DNA from: an uncultured Pelagibacteraceae bacterium
GTDB lineage: Bacteria; Pseudomonadota; Alphaproteobacteria; Pelagibacterales; Pelagibacteraceae
DNA length: 64,000 nucleotides
Reading direction: 5' to 3'
Assembly: GCA_902560815.1 (NCBI GenBank)
Contig: CACENP010000005.1
Span: 27,644-91,643 of the forward strand
Made by a program: the position numbers and the translations under genes. The notes below the pieces were generated by a model. It was given only the letters and a program-made list of their open reading frames with translations, did not search any database and was not told where the DNA came from. Positions 36,550-46,456 of the stretch are shown here, one piece after another (within the stretch, counting starts at the first letter, position 1; every line of letters starts with the position of its first letter).

Positions 36550-38421
36550 ATGAAAAATGATTTAAGATTTGATGTTGTTGTTATAGGTGGCGGACATGCG
36601 GGTTGTGAAGCGGCTGCAGCCTCAGCAAGATTAGGTGTTAAAACTGCACTGTTTACACATAAAATTGAGACAATAGGAGAGATGTCTTGTAACCCTGCAA
36701 TTGGAGGTTTGGGGAAAGGACATTTAGTTAGAGAAATAGATGCATTAGATGGGGTGATGGGTGATGTAGCAGATAAATCTGGTATCCAATTTAGGCTACT
36801 TAACAGAAGTAGAGGGCCAGCAGTTAGAGGACCTAGAACTCAAAGTGATAGATCACTTTATAAAAAACACATGCAAGAAAAACTTTTAAACTATTGTAAT
36901 TTAAGTGTTTTTTCAGATCCTGTAATTGAGTTTATATTTGATAAAAATAGTATAAATGGATTCATAACACAGTCTGGAAAAAAAATTAAAACATCAAAGC
37001 TAATACTCACAACGGGCACTTTTTTGAATGGTTTGATTCATGTAGGTGAAAAACAAACTCCAGCTGGTCGGTTTAATGAAAAACCTACAACAGGGTTGAG
37101 TGATCAATTACAGAAACTTAATTTTAAAATTGGAAGGCTTAAGACAGGTACGCCTCCAAGATTAGATTCCAGAACAATAAACTTTAATAGTTTGGAGGAA
37201 CAGTTTGCAGATGATGATCCTTATTTTTTTTCCTTTCTTACAAAAAGTAATTTTAACAAACAAATTTCATGCCGGATGACTTATACGAATGAGTCTGTTC
37301 ATAAAATTATTTCAAAGAACATTAAACGAAGTGCTATGTATTCAGGAAGCATTCAAGGAATTGGTCCAAGGTATTGTCCATCTATAGAGGATAAAGTTGT
37401 TAGGTTTGCCGAAAAGCAAAGGCATCAAATTTTTTTGGAGCCCGAAGGTTTAAATGATCATACAGTTTATCCAAATGGTATATCTACGTCTCTTCCAGCA
37501 GAAGTACAGCAAGAAATATGTAGTAAAATCAATGGTTTAGAGAATGTTAAAATACTAAGGCCTGGATATGCTATAGAGTATGATTTCGTCGACCCAAGGG
37601 AGCTATTTTTGACTCTAGAGACTAAAAAAATCAAAAATTTATATCTAGCAGGTCAAATCAATGGAACCACAGGATACGAAGAAGCTGCTGCACAGGGACT
37701 TATAGCTGGAATTAATTCAGCGCTTTCATTAAAGGGTAGAGAACCTTTTATTTTAGATAGATCCGAGGCCTACATTGGGGTAATGATAGATGATCTTGTA
37801 ACAAAAGGAGTTGCTGAGCCATATAGAATGTTTACTTCTAGGGCTGAATATAGAATATCATTAAGATCCGATAATGCTGATATAAGGCTAACTCAAAAAG
37901 GTATAGATATTGGCCTTGTCCTCGAAGAAAGGAGAGAATTGTATCTAGAAAAGCATTCAAAGCTTAAAGCTATCCAAGACAAAATGGATAAATTACAAAT
38001 ATCTCCATCAAAAGCATCTAAATTTGGAGTAAATATTGCAAAAGATGGCGTTAAACGAAGTGCTAACCAGATACTAAGTCAAAAATCAGTAGATATGTCA
38101 AAAATACGTGAAATATGGCCTGAAATAACTTATGTTTCACGTGAAATTGATGAACAATTAGAGATAAATTCTCATTATAGAGGATATTTAAAGAAACAAA
38201 ATGCTGATATTTTAGCTTTTAAAAGAGATGAAAATCTTATTATACCTGAAAATATAGACTATGATGCATTTTCTGGGCTTTCTAACGAAGTCAAGTCAAA
38301 ATTTAAGAAAATAAGACCAAAAACAATGGGTCAGGCACTAAGAATCGATGGAATTACTCCTGCAGCTGTATATATTTTGTTGTCTCATCTTAAAAGAAAG
38401 TCTATTAAGCATATAGCTTGA
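36550..38421 (+). CDS. mnmG: tRNA uridine 5-carboxymethylaminomethyl modification enzyme MnmG
   Basis: This 623-residue FAD protein partners with MnmE. It shows the Rossmann loop [20 protein letters not shown] near 10-29, [28 protein letters not shown], and [16 protein letters not shown] near 370. A parS-like sequence lies inside the gene where VSRE is encoded (38133-38148). Its stop overlaps the TTG start of rsmG. The 136-bp leader shows no other feature. Confidence 0.98.
   Translation: MKNDLRFDVVVIGGGHAGCEAAAASARLGVKTALFTHKIETIGEMSCNPAIGGLGKGHLVREIDALDGVMGDVADKSGIQFRLLNRSRGPAVRGPRTQSDRSLYKKHMQEKLLNYCNLSVFSDPVIEFIFDKNSINGFITQSGKKIKTSKLILTTGTFLNGLIHVGEKQTPAGRFNEKPTTGLSDQLQKLNFKIGRLKTGTPPRLDSRTINFNSLEEQFADDDPYFFSFLTKSNFNKQISCRMTYTNESVHKIISKNIKRSAMYSGSIQGIGPRYCPSIEDKVVRFAEKQRHQIFLEPEGLNDHTVYPNGISTSLPAEVQQEICSKINGLENVKILRPGYAIEYDFVDPRELFLTLETKKIKNLYLAGQINGTTGYEEAAAQGLIAGINSALSLKGREPFILDRSEAYIGVMIDDLVTKGVAEPYRMFTSRAEYRISLRSDNADIRLTQKGIDIGLVLEERRELYLEKHSKLKAIQDKMDKLQISPSKASKFGVNIAKDGVKRSANQILSQKSVDMSKIREIWPEITYVSREIDEQLEINSHYRGYLKKQNADILAFKRDENLIIPENIDYDAFSGLSNEVKSKFKKIRPKTMGQALRIDGITPAAVYILLSHLKRKSIKHIA
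38133..38148. promoter_or_regulatory. parS-like ParB-binding site (14/16 match) inside mnmG
   Basis: TGTTTCACGTGAAATT matches the parS consensus TGTTTCACGTGAAACA at the first 14 positions. It lies 332 bp left of the perfect site and encodes V-S-R-E in mnmG. Whether ParB binds the imperfect end is unknown. Confidence 0.6.
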
Positions 38422-39062
38422 TTGATTCGAATTTTATAAAAAAATCAAAACTTAGTATTCAAAATGTTTCACGTGAAACACTGGATGAGCTTAATGCATA
38501 CAGTTCTTCAATTCTAAATAAAAATAAAGAGATAAATCTAATAAGTACAACTACAGAAAAATCAATAAACACAAGGCATATTGTAGATAGTGCACAAACT
38601 ATTGAATTTATTGATAAAAATGATATTAAAATATGCACTGACCTAGGCTCTGGTGCAGGTCTTCCAGGTATAGTTTTGGCAATTTTAATGAAACCAAAAA
38701 AACCTGAATTTAAGGTCATTTTTTATGAAAAGAGTCATCACAAAAGCAATTTCTTAAAAGAGATTTCAAAAAAATTTGAATTAAATACAGAAATTAAACA
38801 AAAAGATATTTTTGAGCAAAAAAATTTACAAACAGATATTATAATTTCAAGGGCATTTAAACCATTGCCGGTTATTTTCGAAATAGCTTTAAATAACTTT
38901 AAAGAATTTAAATATATAATTTTGTTTTTAGGAAAAAGTGGAAAGGAAATTCTAAAGGAGGCATCAAGGAAATGGAAATTTGAGTATGAAGAAAAAAAAA
39001 GTTTAACAAGTGATGAGTCATTAGTAGTAAAAATTTTTAACTTGCAAAGAAAAAATGGATAA
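38418..39062 (+). CDS. rsmG: 16S rRNA (guanine527-N7)-methyltransferase
   Basis: This 214-residue SAM methyltransferase carries [17 protein letters not shown] near 75-91 and the conserved N-terminal [11 protein letters not shown]. The start is a TTG at 38418 whose TTGA overlaps the mnmG stop. No ATG lies nearby in frame before the conserved VSRET, so the TTG or a nearby non-ATG start is required. The codons for N-V-S-R-E-T form a perfect parS. It overlaps parA by 8 nt. Confidence 0.95.
   Translation: MIDSNFIKKSKLSIQNVSRETLDELNAYSSSILNKNKEINLISTTTEKSINTRHIVDSAQTIEFIDKNDIKICTDLGSGAGLPGIVLAILMKPKKPEFKVIFYEKSHHKSNFLKEISKKFELNTEIKQKDIFEQKNLQTDIIISRAFKPLPVIFEIALNNFKEFKYIILFLGKSGKEILKEASRKWKFEYEEKKSLTSDESLVVKIFNLQRKNG
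38465..38480. promoter_or_regulatory. parS: parS centromere site (perfect 16-bp palindrome)
   Basis: TGTTTCACGTGAAACA matches the bacterial parS consensus at all 16 positions and is a perfect palindrome. It lies within rsmG, about 0.6 kb before parA and about 9 kb from the proposed oriC. ParB, encoded at 39852, is expected to load here and spread. Confidence 0.95.
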
Positions 39063-39855
39063 AAAAATTATTTCAGTAATTAATCAAAAAGGTGGTGTAG
39101 GAAAAACTACTACGATAATTAATTTAGCAGCAGGATTGACTATGAAGGGGAAAAAAATTTTAGTAATCGATCTTGACCCACAAGGAAATGCCACGACAGG
39201 GCTTGGTCTATCTAACACTGAAAATTCAGAGCTAACAATTTATAGTGTGCTGAATGGAAATAAAAAAATTTCTGAGGTTGTTCAGCCAACTAAGTTTGAG
39301 AATCTAAATTTGGTTACTTCAAACGTAGATCTCTCTGGTTTAGAAGTTGAGACCGCTGGAGATAGCAGAAGAGCCTTTAAATTGAAGGATGAATTAGGCT
39401 CTATTTTAAACGATTCTAGAGCATCTTACGATTATATTCTTATAGACTGCCCACCATCACTGAGCCTTTTAACAATTATGGCATTAGTTGCATCAGATGA
39501 GCTTGTCGTTCCCCTACAAACAGAATTTTTTGCTCTAGAAGGACTTACTCAGTTGATGAAGACAATAGAGAGGATAAAATCTAACTTAAACCCATCTCTG
39601 AATATAAGAGGCATCCTTCTAACGATGTATGATAAAAGGAATAAATTATCCGGAGAAGTAGAACAAGAAGCTAGAAATTATTTTAAGGAAAAAGTTTATC
39701 AAACAGTAGTACCTAGAAATGTAAGACTATCTGAAGCACCATCTCACGGGGTACCAGTTCTACTTTACGATAAATCCTGTCCTGGTAGTAAATCATATTT
39801 TAATTTCACAGATGAATTTTTAAATCAAGATAAACCAGTGGAGAGTGCCGCGTGA
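39055..39855 (+). CDS. parA: chromosome partitioning ATPase ParA
   Basis: This 266-residue deviant Walker ATPase moves ParB-parS complexes. KGGVGKTT lies at residues 12-19 with the signature Lys12, followed by DLDPQGNATTGLG and LIDCPPSLSLLT. It overlaps rsmG by 8 nt and parB by 4 nt, so rsmG-parA-parB are translated as a coupled set. Confidence 0.98.
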   Translation: MDKKIISVINQKGGVGKTTTIINLAAGLTMKGKKILVIDLDPQGNATTGLGLSNTENSELTIYSVLNGNKKISEVVQPTKFENLNLVTSNVDLSGLEVETAGDSRRAFKLKDELGSILNDSRASYDYILIDCPPSLSLLTIMALVASDELVVPLQTEFFALEGLTQLMKTIERIKSNLNPSLNIRGILLTMYDKRNKLSGEVEQEARNYFKEKVYQTVVPRNVRLSEAPSHGVPVLLYDKSCPGSKSYFNFTDEFLNQDKPVESAA

Positions 39856-40703
39856 TGAATCCATTTAAAAGTAAAAAGGGATTAGGAAGAGGTCTTTCCT
39901 CATTAATTGGTGATACAGATTCAAAACCACTAAAAAATAAAGTTTCGATAAGTTCAATTATTAGAAATAAATTTCAGCCAAGAAAAAATTTTGACAAGCA
40001 GAAAATGGAAGAGCTTACAAGCTCTATCAGGGAGAGAGGAATTATACAGCCAATTATAGTTAGAAAATCTACAGATGAGATTGACAAATTTGAAATAATC
40101 GCAGGAGAAAGAAGATGGCAAGCAGCTCAAAATGCAGGACTTCACGAAGTACCAATTGTTGAAATTGAAGTTGATAATTTAAAATCACTTGAATTTGCAA
40201 TTGTAGAAAATGTGCAGAGGACCGATTTAAATCCAATAGAGGAAGCCAAAGGTTATAAAAGATTAATCGATGAGTTTAATTATGATCAAGATAAAGTATC
40301 AAAATTTATTGGAAAAAGTAGAACTCATGTTGCAAACTGTTTAAGACTATTATCACTACCACATGAAGTTACTTTGCTTATAGAAGATAATAAAATTTCT
40401 CAAGGTCATGCAAAAGTTCTTGTTGGGTTAGAGAATGCACATTTTTTAGCAAAGAAAATTATAGAAAAAAAATTGTCTGTAAGACAAGCTGAAAATTTAG
40501 TTAGAGTTTTAAAAAGTTACAAAGGTAAAGGAAAAATAACCAAAAATCCAAACTTAGCTAGTTTAGAATCTGGCATTGAAGAAAAAACTGGTATAAAGGT
40601 TTTTATAAGGAATAAGAAAAATAACACTGGCAATGTTACTTTTGAGTATAAAGACTTGGACCAATTAAATAGGCTAATAATGGTTATAAAAGCAAATTAT
40701 TGA
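39852..40703 (+). CDS. parB: chromosome partitioning protein ParB
   Basis: ParB is the CTP-dependent clamp that loads at parS. The 283-residue protein has the N-terminal GLGRGLSSLIGD ParA-contact motif, the CTPase/ParB core with IAGERRWQAAQNAGL and VENVQRTDLNPIEEAKGY (N-engagement motif), the HTH SKFIGKSRTHVANCLRLLSLP that contacts parS, and a C-terminal dimerisation tail. It ends adjacent to convergent holA. Confidence 0.98.
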   Translation: MMNPFKSKKGLGRGLSSLIGDTDSKPLKNKVSISSIIRNKFQPRKNFDKQKMEELTSSIRERGIIQPIIVRKSTDEIDKFEIIAGERRWQAAQNAGLHEVPIVEIEVDNLKSLEFAIVENVQRTDLNPIEEAKGYKRLIDEFNYDQDKVSKFIGKSRTHVANCLRLLSLPHEVTLLIEDNKISQGHAKVLVGLENAHFLAKKIIEKKLSVRQAENLVRVLKSYKGKGKITKNPNLASLESGIEEKTGIKVFIRNKKNNTGNVTFEYKDLDQLNRLIMVIKANY

Positions 40704-41687
40704 TTATTTTGCTGTATTAATTATGAAATCAGAAACAATATTAATTGAATTCGTATAATTTTTTTTTATATTTAATTCAATTTCATAAATTCTACTAATT
40801 AAATTTTCTGAATCTTTCAAATTCCATTTTAAAACCTGATTTTTGACTAATTGTTTATCTTTCCAAAATATTGGAGGTTTATAACTAGATATTACTTCAT
40901 CTAAGTTTTTATTTTTACTACCCATTTTTTTAATTTCGAAAAGTCTTTTTGATTTTAATAATAAAGTTCTAATAATCAAAATGCAGTCGTCAGAGGAAAA
41001 TACATTTTCGTTAAAAATTTTATTTATTTTTTTTAAATTCTTAGCAAGACAGTTGTCAGCTAGTTCTGAAATTCCATAATTTTCAGACAAATTTGTTAAT
41101 TTTAAAATTTCCTCAGTACTAACTTTTTCTTTATTTATTAAAAAATTTGATATTTTATTTAATTCGTTTTCTAGGTTCATCCTATCTCCACTGGATCGTT
41201 CCACTATTAGATTAATTGCTTCTTGTGAAATTGATTTATTTTTATTTTTAAAAAAGTTACTTGCGAATTCAATAAGAGTTTTGCTATCATCTTTGTAAAA
41301 AGGTACACAAACTAAATTTTTATTTTTTTCAAAAATTGTTCTAAGTTTCGATTTTTTTTCTAAAATATCTGCATTTAGTACAATATTTACATCAATTATT
41401 TCTCTATCCAGTACTTCATTGATTAATTTAATAATCTTTTCTGTGACTCTAGAAATTAAAATTAATTTTAATTCTTCAAAAAAAGACTTATTAGTTAACC
41501 CTGATACAAAATTATCATAATTGTTTAAAATTTCGCTTTCCTCATAACGTTCTATACCAACCTTTAATTGATCAACAAAAATTTTTTTAATTATTTGATT
41601 TTTATAACCATTGTTTTCACCGTAAAATAAAAAAATTTTATTATTAATTTTTTTTATTTTTTCGTATTCATAAGCTTTAATGATCAT
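40704..41687 (-). CDS. holA: DNA polymerase III delta subunit
   Basis: HolA opens the sliding clamp within the clamp loader. The 327-residue protein has the usual low conservation, but FLFYGENNGYKNQIIKKIF near the start, VVLNADILEKKSKLR-type strand (here NIVLNADILEKKSKLRTIFE), and DRMNLENELNKISNF match the delta family. The gene order holA-lptE-leuS next to parB is standard for alphaproteobacteria. It lies 9 nt after lptE. Confidence 0.9.
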   Translation of the reverse strand: MIIKAYEYEKIKKINNKIFLFYGENNGYKNQIIKKIFVDQLKVGIERYEESEILNNYDNFVSGLTNKSFFEELKLILISRVTEKIIKLINEVLDREIIDVNIVLNADILEKKSKLRTIFEKNKNLVCVPFYKDDSKTLIEFASNFFKNKNKSISQEAINLIVERSSGDRMNLENELNKISNFLINKEKVSTEEILKLTNLSENYGISELADNCLAKNLKKINKIFNENVFSSDDCILIIRTLLLKSKRLFEIKKMGSKNKNLDEVISSYKPPIFWKDKQLVKNQVLKWNLKDSENLISRIYEIELNIKKNYTNSINIVSDFIINTAK

Positions 41688-41696
41688 TTAAAATAT

Positions 41697-42152
41697 TTAT
41701 ATTGATTGTAAATATATAATTATTTCCTCACAAATTTTATTTCCAAAATTTTTAATAGTTTCATTTTCATATTTTTTTAAATCAAATTTATTACTTTTAT
41801 TATTGTAATTAATTGATTTTGAAATTGTTGTTTCATTTATTTTACCATTTGAATCTTTAACTTTAATTTTTGATATAATATTTATTCTAAATGTTTTGGG
41901 ATTTCCTTTTGTATCTTTTGAGGAAATCTGTTTATCAATTTTATTATTAATAATTATAGAAAATAGTTTTTCACTTTTTGATTCTTTATAATAGTTTAGT
42001 CTATTAATTATTATTTTATTTATTTTTTTGTCTCCAGAAACTGCTAATTCAATAATTGAGAAATTAGTTTTGTTTGAAAAAACTGGACTATAACCACATC
42101 CGTTTAAAGAAAATAAAATAATTACTAATAGTATAAAATTTTTTTTAATCAT
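41697..42152 (-). CDS. lptE: LPS-assembly lipoprotein LptE
   Basis: This 151-residue lipoprotein has a lipobox SLNGC with lipidated Cys19, followed by GYSPVF, typical of LptE. LptE plugs the LptD barrel that inserts lipopolysaccharide in the outer membrane. The remainder (IIELAVSGDKKINKIIINRL and a C-terminal helix) fits the family fold but is weakly conserved; the leuS-lptE-holA order supports the call. Its start overlaps the leuS stop by 1 nt. Confidence 0.85.
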   Translation of the reverse strand: MIKKNFILLVIILFSLNGCGYSPVFSNKTNFSIIELAVSGDKKINKIIINRLNYYKESKSEKLFSIIINNKIDKQISSKDTKGNPKTFRINIISKIKVKDSNGKINETTISKSINYNNKSNKFDLKKYENETIKNFGNKICEEIIIYLQSI

Positions 42153-44668
42153 TAAATTAAAATATTAATTAATCTATTTTTAACAAAAAAGTATTTTTTA
42201 ATTTTTTTATTTTCCAAAAAATTCTTTGTTTTTTCATTTTGTAAAACTTCTGTAAGTAATTTTTCTTCTTCAATATCTTTCATAAATTTAATTGTAGCTT
42301 TCTTTTTTCCATTTATTTGTATCACATACTCAACATTATCATTTTTTATTAAATTTTTATCAACTTCCGGCCATTTTTGAAAAGGATTTAATTTAAGATC
42401 TGATAGGCATTCTGAGGCAAAATGTGGGATTATAGGTGATATTATTGATAAAAATTTAACATAATTTTCTAAAAGTGTTTTTTTATTTATACTAGAGTTT
42501 AATTTATTATTAAAAAAATTATAAGATTCATAAACATTTGCAATAATTACATTGTAATGAAATTTTTCCAAATTATATTTTATTTTTTCAATCATCTGAT
42601 TTGTAAATATTGAAATTTCTTCATCTTTTTTATCTGAATTTTCTTCAATTTTATTTTTAAACTTTTGATGCAAAGTCCAAAGTTTTTGAGTAAATTTATA
42701 AGAAGATAACATACCAGTTTCTGACCATTGCACATCTTTTTCTGGTGGACTGTCAGATAAAATGAATAATCTAACAGCATCAGCTCCATAATCTCCAATT
42801 ATCTTCTCCGGGTCAATTGTATTTTTTTTTGATTTAGACATTGATTCTGGAGAACCAATTTTGACTATTTCACCTTTTGATTTTGCATACTCATATTCTT
42901 CAGGACTTAACCAATCACCTTTTTGGTTTTTGTAAGTTTCATGGCAAACCATTCCTTGTGTAAACAAACCACTAAAAGGTTCAGTAATATTAAAATCTTT
43001 TTGATTAAAATTAATAGCTTGCATGAAAAATCTTGAATAAAGTAAATGTAAAATTGCATGTTCAATACCACCAATATACTGATCGACTGGCATCCAGTAT
43101 TTTACTTCATCTAAGTCAAAACCTTCTATTTTATTTTCTGGTGAGCAAAATCTTAAAAAATACCAAGAAGAGTCAACAAATGTATCTAAAGTATCGGTCT
43201 CCCTCTGATATTTTTTTCCTTCTATAGTTATATTTTTCCAACTTTCCACATGATCCAATGGATTTCCATTGGTTTTAAGATTAATATTTTCAGGTAATTC
43301 AACAGGTAAATTATCTAAAGGTATTTTTATTATATTATTGTTTTCATCATAGGCAATTGGTATTGGGCATCCCCAATATCTTTGTCTTGATACTCCCCAG
43401 TCTTTAAGTCTAAAATTAATTTTCTTTTTTCCAATATTATTCTTTTCCAAATATTGAATTGCTTTATTAACTGACTCTTCAGGAACCTTAAGTTCATTTA
43501 AAAATTTTGAATTTATCATTTTTCCTGGACCTGAGTAGGCTTGCCCATGAATTAGAAAATCTTTATTTATATTATCAATTGGCTCTACAACTGTAATAAC
43601 TTCTAGTTTGTATTTATTTGCAAAGTCTAAGTCTCTTTGATCATGTGCCGGGCATCCAAAAACTGCACCAAATCCATAATCCATTAAAACAAAATTAGCA
43701 AAATAGACTGGTACAGTTTTTGTTTTATCTAAAGGGTTAATTGCTTTTAAATCAGTTTTAAAACCTATCTTTTCAGCTTGGGCTATTGCTTCTTCAGTAG
43801 TTCCGGTTTTTGAACATTCTTCTTTAAATTTCTTAAATTCTTTTCTCTCTTGATAAAATTTAGATAATGGATGATCAATGGAAACAGCTAAGAAAGACAT
43901 ACCAAATAACGTATCGGGTCTAGTTGTAAAACATTTAATAGATTTAACCTGCTCATTTTTTTCTAATTTAAAATCAATTTCGCATCCAAAAGATTTACCA
44001 ATCCAATTTTTTTGCATTGTTTTAACCTTATTAGGCCAATGATCTAATTTATCTAAACCATTTAGCAACTCTTCTGAAAATTTTGAAATATTAAAAAACC
44101 ATTGATTTAATTTTTTTCTTTCAACAGTAACTCCAGATCTCCATCCTTTTCCATCAATTACTTGCTCATTTGCTAAAACACTTTTTTCAATTGGATCCCA
44201 GTTTACATAACTTTCTTTTCTATAAACTAAGCCTTTATCATACAGGTCTAAAAAAAACTTTTGTTGATGTTTATAATATTCTTTTGAACATGTAGAAATT
44301 TCTCTATTCCAGTCAATTGATAAACCAAGTTTTTTTAACTGAGTTTTCATGACAGAAATATTTTTTTCTGTCCAAATTTTAGGATCTAAATTATTTTGTT
44401 TAGCTGCATTTTCTGCTGGCAATCCAAATGAATCCCATCCCATAGGATGTAGAACATTATATCCAAGCATAAATTTATAACGTGATAAAACATCTCCAAT
44501 AGTATAATTTCTCACATGACCCATATGTATTTTTCCAGATGGATATGGAAACATTTCAAGGCAATAAAATTTTTTTTTTGATTTATCTACTTTTGAAACA
44601 AATGATTTATTTTTTTCCCAATATTCTTGCCACTTTATTTCGACTAATTTAAAATTATATCTATTCAT
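42152..44668 (-). CDS. leuS: leucyl-tRNA synthetase
   Basis: This 838-residue class I synthetase shows the HIGH-type motif HMGH at 48-51 ([17 protein letters not shown]), the CP1 editing domain with [25 protein letters not shown], and the KMSKS-type SMSKS at 609-613. The editing site region is intact, so misacylated tRNA-Leu can be cleared. It heads the leuS-lptE-holA transcript, 58 bp after the DUF3576 gene. Confidence 0.98.
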   Translation of the reverse strand: MNRYNFKLVEIKWQEYWEKNKSFVSKVDKSKKKFYCLEMFPYPSGKIHMGHVRNYTIGDVLSRYKFMLGYNVLHPMGWDSFGLPAENAAKQNNLDPKIWTEKNISVMKTQLKKLGLSIDWNREISTCSKEYYKHQQKFFLDLYDKGLVYRKESYVNWDPIEKSVLANEQVIDGKGWRSGVTVERKKLNQWFFNISKFSEELLNGLDKLDHWPNKVKTMQKNWIGKSFGCEIDFKLEKNEQVKSIKCFTTRPDTLFGMSFLAVSIDHPLSKFYQERKEFKKFKEECSKTGTTEEAIAQAEKIGFKTDLKAINPLDKTKTVPVYFANFVLMDYGFGAVFGCPAHDQRDLDFANKYKLEVITVVEPIDNINKDFLIHGQAYSGPGKMINSKFLNELKVPEESVNKAIQYLEKNNIGKKKINFRLKDWGVSRQRYWGCPIPIAYDENNNIIKIPLDNLPVELPENINLKTNGNPLDHVESWKNITIEGKKYQRETDTLDTFVDSSWYFLRFCSPENKIEGFDLDEVKYWMPVDQYIGGIEHAILHLLYSRFFMQAINFNQKDFNITEPFSGLFTQGMVCHETYKNQKGDWLSPEEYEYAKSKGEIVKIGSPESMSKSKKNTIDPEKIIGDYGADAVRLFILSDSPPEKDVQWSETGMLSSYKFTQKLWTLHQKFKNKIEENSDKKDEEISIFTNQMIEKIKYNLEKFHYNVIIANVYESYNFFNNKLNSSINKKTLLENYVKFLSIISPIIPHFASECLSDLKLNPFQKWPEVDKNLIKNDNVEYVIQINGKKKATIKFMKDIEEEKLLTEVLQNEKTKNFLENKKIKKYFFVKNRLINILI

Positions 44669-44726
44669 TAAATTGAATATAAAATTATATGACTTAAATG
44701 ATTTATATTATGCAAATCTACTTTAT

Positions 44727-45281
44727 CTATCTTATTTTTCCTAAGTATTTTTTTTTGTTCTTTTTTGTGAGCTCTTTTTCATAGATAGCTGCTTCTTTTA
44801 AGATTTTTTTTTTAATATCTTTTACTATCTTTCCATTATTTTCAGTTATTTTACAATTTGATTGTATTCCACATTTTTTTGAAAATAGTTTTATTTCTAA
44901 AGCATCTGCTCTTATCTCATTTGATAGAAATCTAATTGTAATTTTTATTGATTCATTACTACTGTTTGCAGAATACCAATCAGATATTATTATACCTCCG
45001 CTATAATTTGCTGACATTAATGGTAAAAAATCAATAGTCTCTAAGCTTGCTCTCCAAAGAGGATTAGAACTTGCAAAGTCAAAGTTACCGCCTTTTTCAT
45101 CATCATCACCAAACAATCTAAAACCTTTGCCTTCTTCAAGATTTTTTTTAACTCTTTTTTCAGGTTCTGGAGGATACTCTTTCGCATCTACAGGCCTATA
45201 CTTTAATGCCTCACATGAACTTAAAAATATTAAGGCTGTTAAAAGCAAAAAAATCGATCTAAAATAGGTAAATTTTGTCAT
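44727..45281 (-). CDS. DUF3576 lipoprotein
   Basis: The chosen ATG at 45281 gives 184 residues with a good lipoprotein signal (TKFTYFRSIFLLLTALIFLS, then SC with Cys23). An upstream ATG at 45308 would add nine hydrophobic residues and is less likely. The mature part shows NPLWRASLETIDFLPLMSAN and YSGGIIISDWYS, matching DUF3576. These proteins are found upstream of leuS in alphaproteobacteria and are presumed outer-membrane associated; the function is unknown. Confidence 0.88.
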   Translation of the reverse strand: MTKFTYFRSIFLLLTALIFLSSCEALKYRPVDAKEYPPEPEKRVKKNLEEGKGFRLFGDDDEKGGNFDFASSNPLWRASLETIDFLPLMSANYSGGIIISDWYSANSSNESIKITIRFLSNEIRADALEIKLFSKKCGIQSNCKITENNGKIVKDIKKKILKEAAIYEKELTKKNKKKYLGKIR

Positions 45282-45450
45282 TATTATAATAATCGTTCTA
45301 ATTATCATAAAAGTATATAATTATACTAAAAAAAATGCTTATTTTATTACAAAATTGAATGATGTATTTATGCAACACTTATAAAAAATTACACAAATTA
45401 TCAGCAAATATTGAAAAAATTCATAATTAATTTGGTATTAATACGCTGTT

Positions 45451-45479
45451 TATAATTAATTATAAAACATAAATAGGAG
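45451..45479 (+). promoter_or_regulatory. porin promoter -10 box and strong ribosome site
   Basis: A perfect -10 hexamer TATAAT (45451-45456) sits 29 bp before the start, and AGGAG (45475-45479) is 5 nt before the ATG at 45485. The -35 is weak: TTAATT at 45427-45432 gives an 18-bp spacer. The strong ribosome site is exceptional in this window. The rest of the 203-bp leader (45282-45484) shows no gene. Confidence 0.55.
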
Positions 45480-45484
45480 TAAAT

Positions 45485-46402
45485 ATGAAAAATATAACTA
45501 AACTAGGATTAACTGCTTTAGCAGGAACTCTAGTTGCAAGTTCTGCTTTCGCTGGTGCAATGAGCGTAAGTGGTTCTGCTAAAATAACTCATGCTTCTGC
45601 TGATGAAACTGAGACACAAGGTAACTCTTTTTCAAACAGCAAAGGAATTAGTTTTTCTGGTTCTGGTGAGTTAGATAATGGTTACACTGTAAGCACTACA
45701 TACACTATGTCAAATGCTGCGTTTTCATCTTCTCAAGTTACTATAGACATGGGAGATATGGGAACTGTAGGATTATGGAATAATGCAAACGGTGCAGGTA
45801 TCAACAAATACTCTGATATGATGCCAACTGCTGGTGAGCAAGTTTGGGATGATTCAGATGCTGATGATAATGGTGTTCCATTACACGACAATGACAACAT
45901 GTTAGGTTACAACTACAGTTCTGGAAACTTAGGTGTTTCTGTAGCTTACGTTAACGGTGGTTCAGGAACTACTGATGGTGGAGCTTCTGACAGTTCATGG
46001 GTTGTTACATACCAAGCAATGGATGGTTTAGAGATTGGTGCAGGTCAAGGTGAAAACGGAACTACACAAGACTTACAAACTATCTATGGTAAGTACACTA
46101 TGGGATCTATAACAGTTGGTTACCAAATGTCAGAAATAGATAATGCAAGTTCATCTGCTGACGAGGAAACTACTGCTTATTCAGCTTCTATGGCTGTAAA
46201 CGAAGATTTATCAATTTCGGTTGGTAGACATTCAGTTGACATGGGACCAGGAACTACTGATGAAGTTTCAACAGGTGTTTCTGCTTCTTATGTAATGGGT
46301 TCAACTACAATCGGTTTTGTAGCTAACTCTACTCAAGATGTTGCTGGATCTGCTGGATCTGATGACTCTTACAGAGAAATATCAATGTCATTTGCGTTTT
46401 AA
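45485..46402 (+). CDS. outer-membrane porin
   Basis: This 305-residue beta-barrel porin has a signal peptide (LGLTALAGTLVASSAFAG, cleavage near 24). The mature part has alternating beta strands such as GISFSGSGELDNGYTVSTTY and LSISVGRHSVDMG, and ends in SYREISMSFAF, the terminal Phe recognised by BAM. Loop region about 119-139 is very acidic (VWDDSDADDNGVPLHDND). Codon use and base composition are richer in G+C than neighbours. A strong ribosome site and terminator point to very high expression. The substrate is unknown. Confidence 0.93.
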   Translation: MKNITKLGLTALAGTLVASSAFAGAMSVSGSAKITHASADETETQGNSFSNSKGISFSGSGELDNGYTVSTTYTMSNAAFSSSQVTIDMGDMGTVGLWNNANGAGINKYSDMMPTAGEQVWDDSDADDNGVPLHDNDNMLGYNYSSGNLGVSVAYVNGGSGTTDGGASDSSWVVTYQAMDGLEIGAGQGENGTTQDLQTIYGKYTMGSITVGYQMSEIDNASSSADEETTAYSASMAVNEDLSISVGRHSVDMGPGTTDEVSTGVSASYVMGSTTIGFVANSTQDVAGSAGSDDSYREISMSFAF

Positions 46403-46426
46403 TTAATAGCAAAGTTTAAAAATATT

Positions 46427-46456
46427 AAAGGCCCCTTTTTAAGGGGCCTTTTTTTT
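46427..46456 (+). terminator. rho-independent terminator after the porin
   Basis: A stem of AAAGGCCCCTT (46427-46437) with AAGGGGCCTTT (46441-46451), a 3-nt loop and a T-run to 46456. The last two bases overlap the stop of the convergent ThiE-like gene. Confidence 0.93.
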
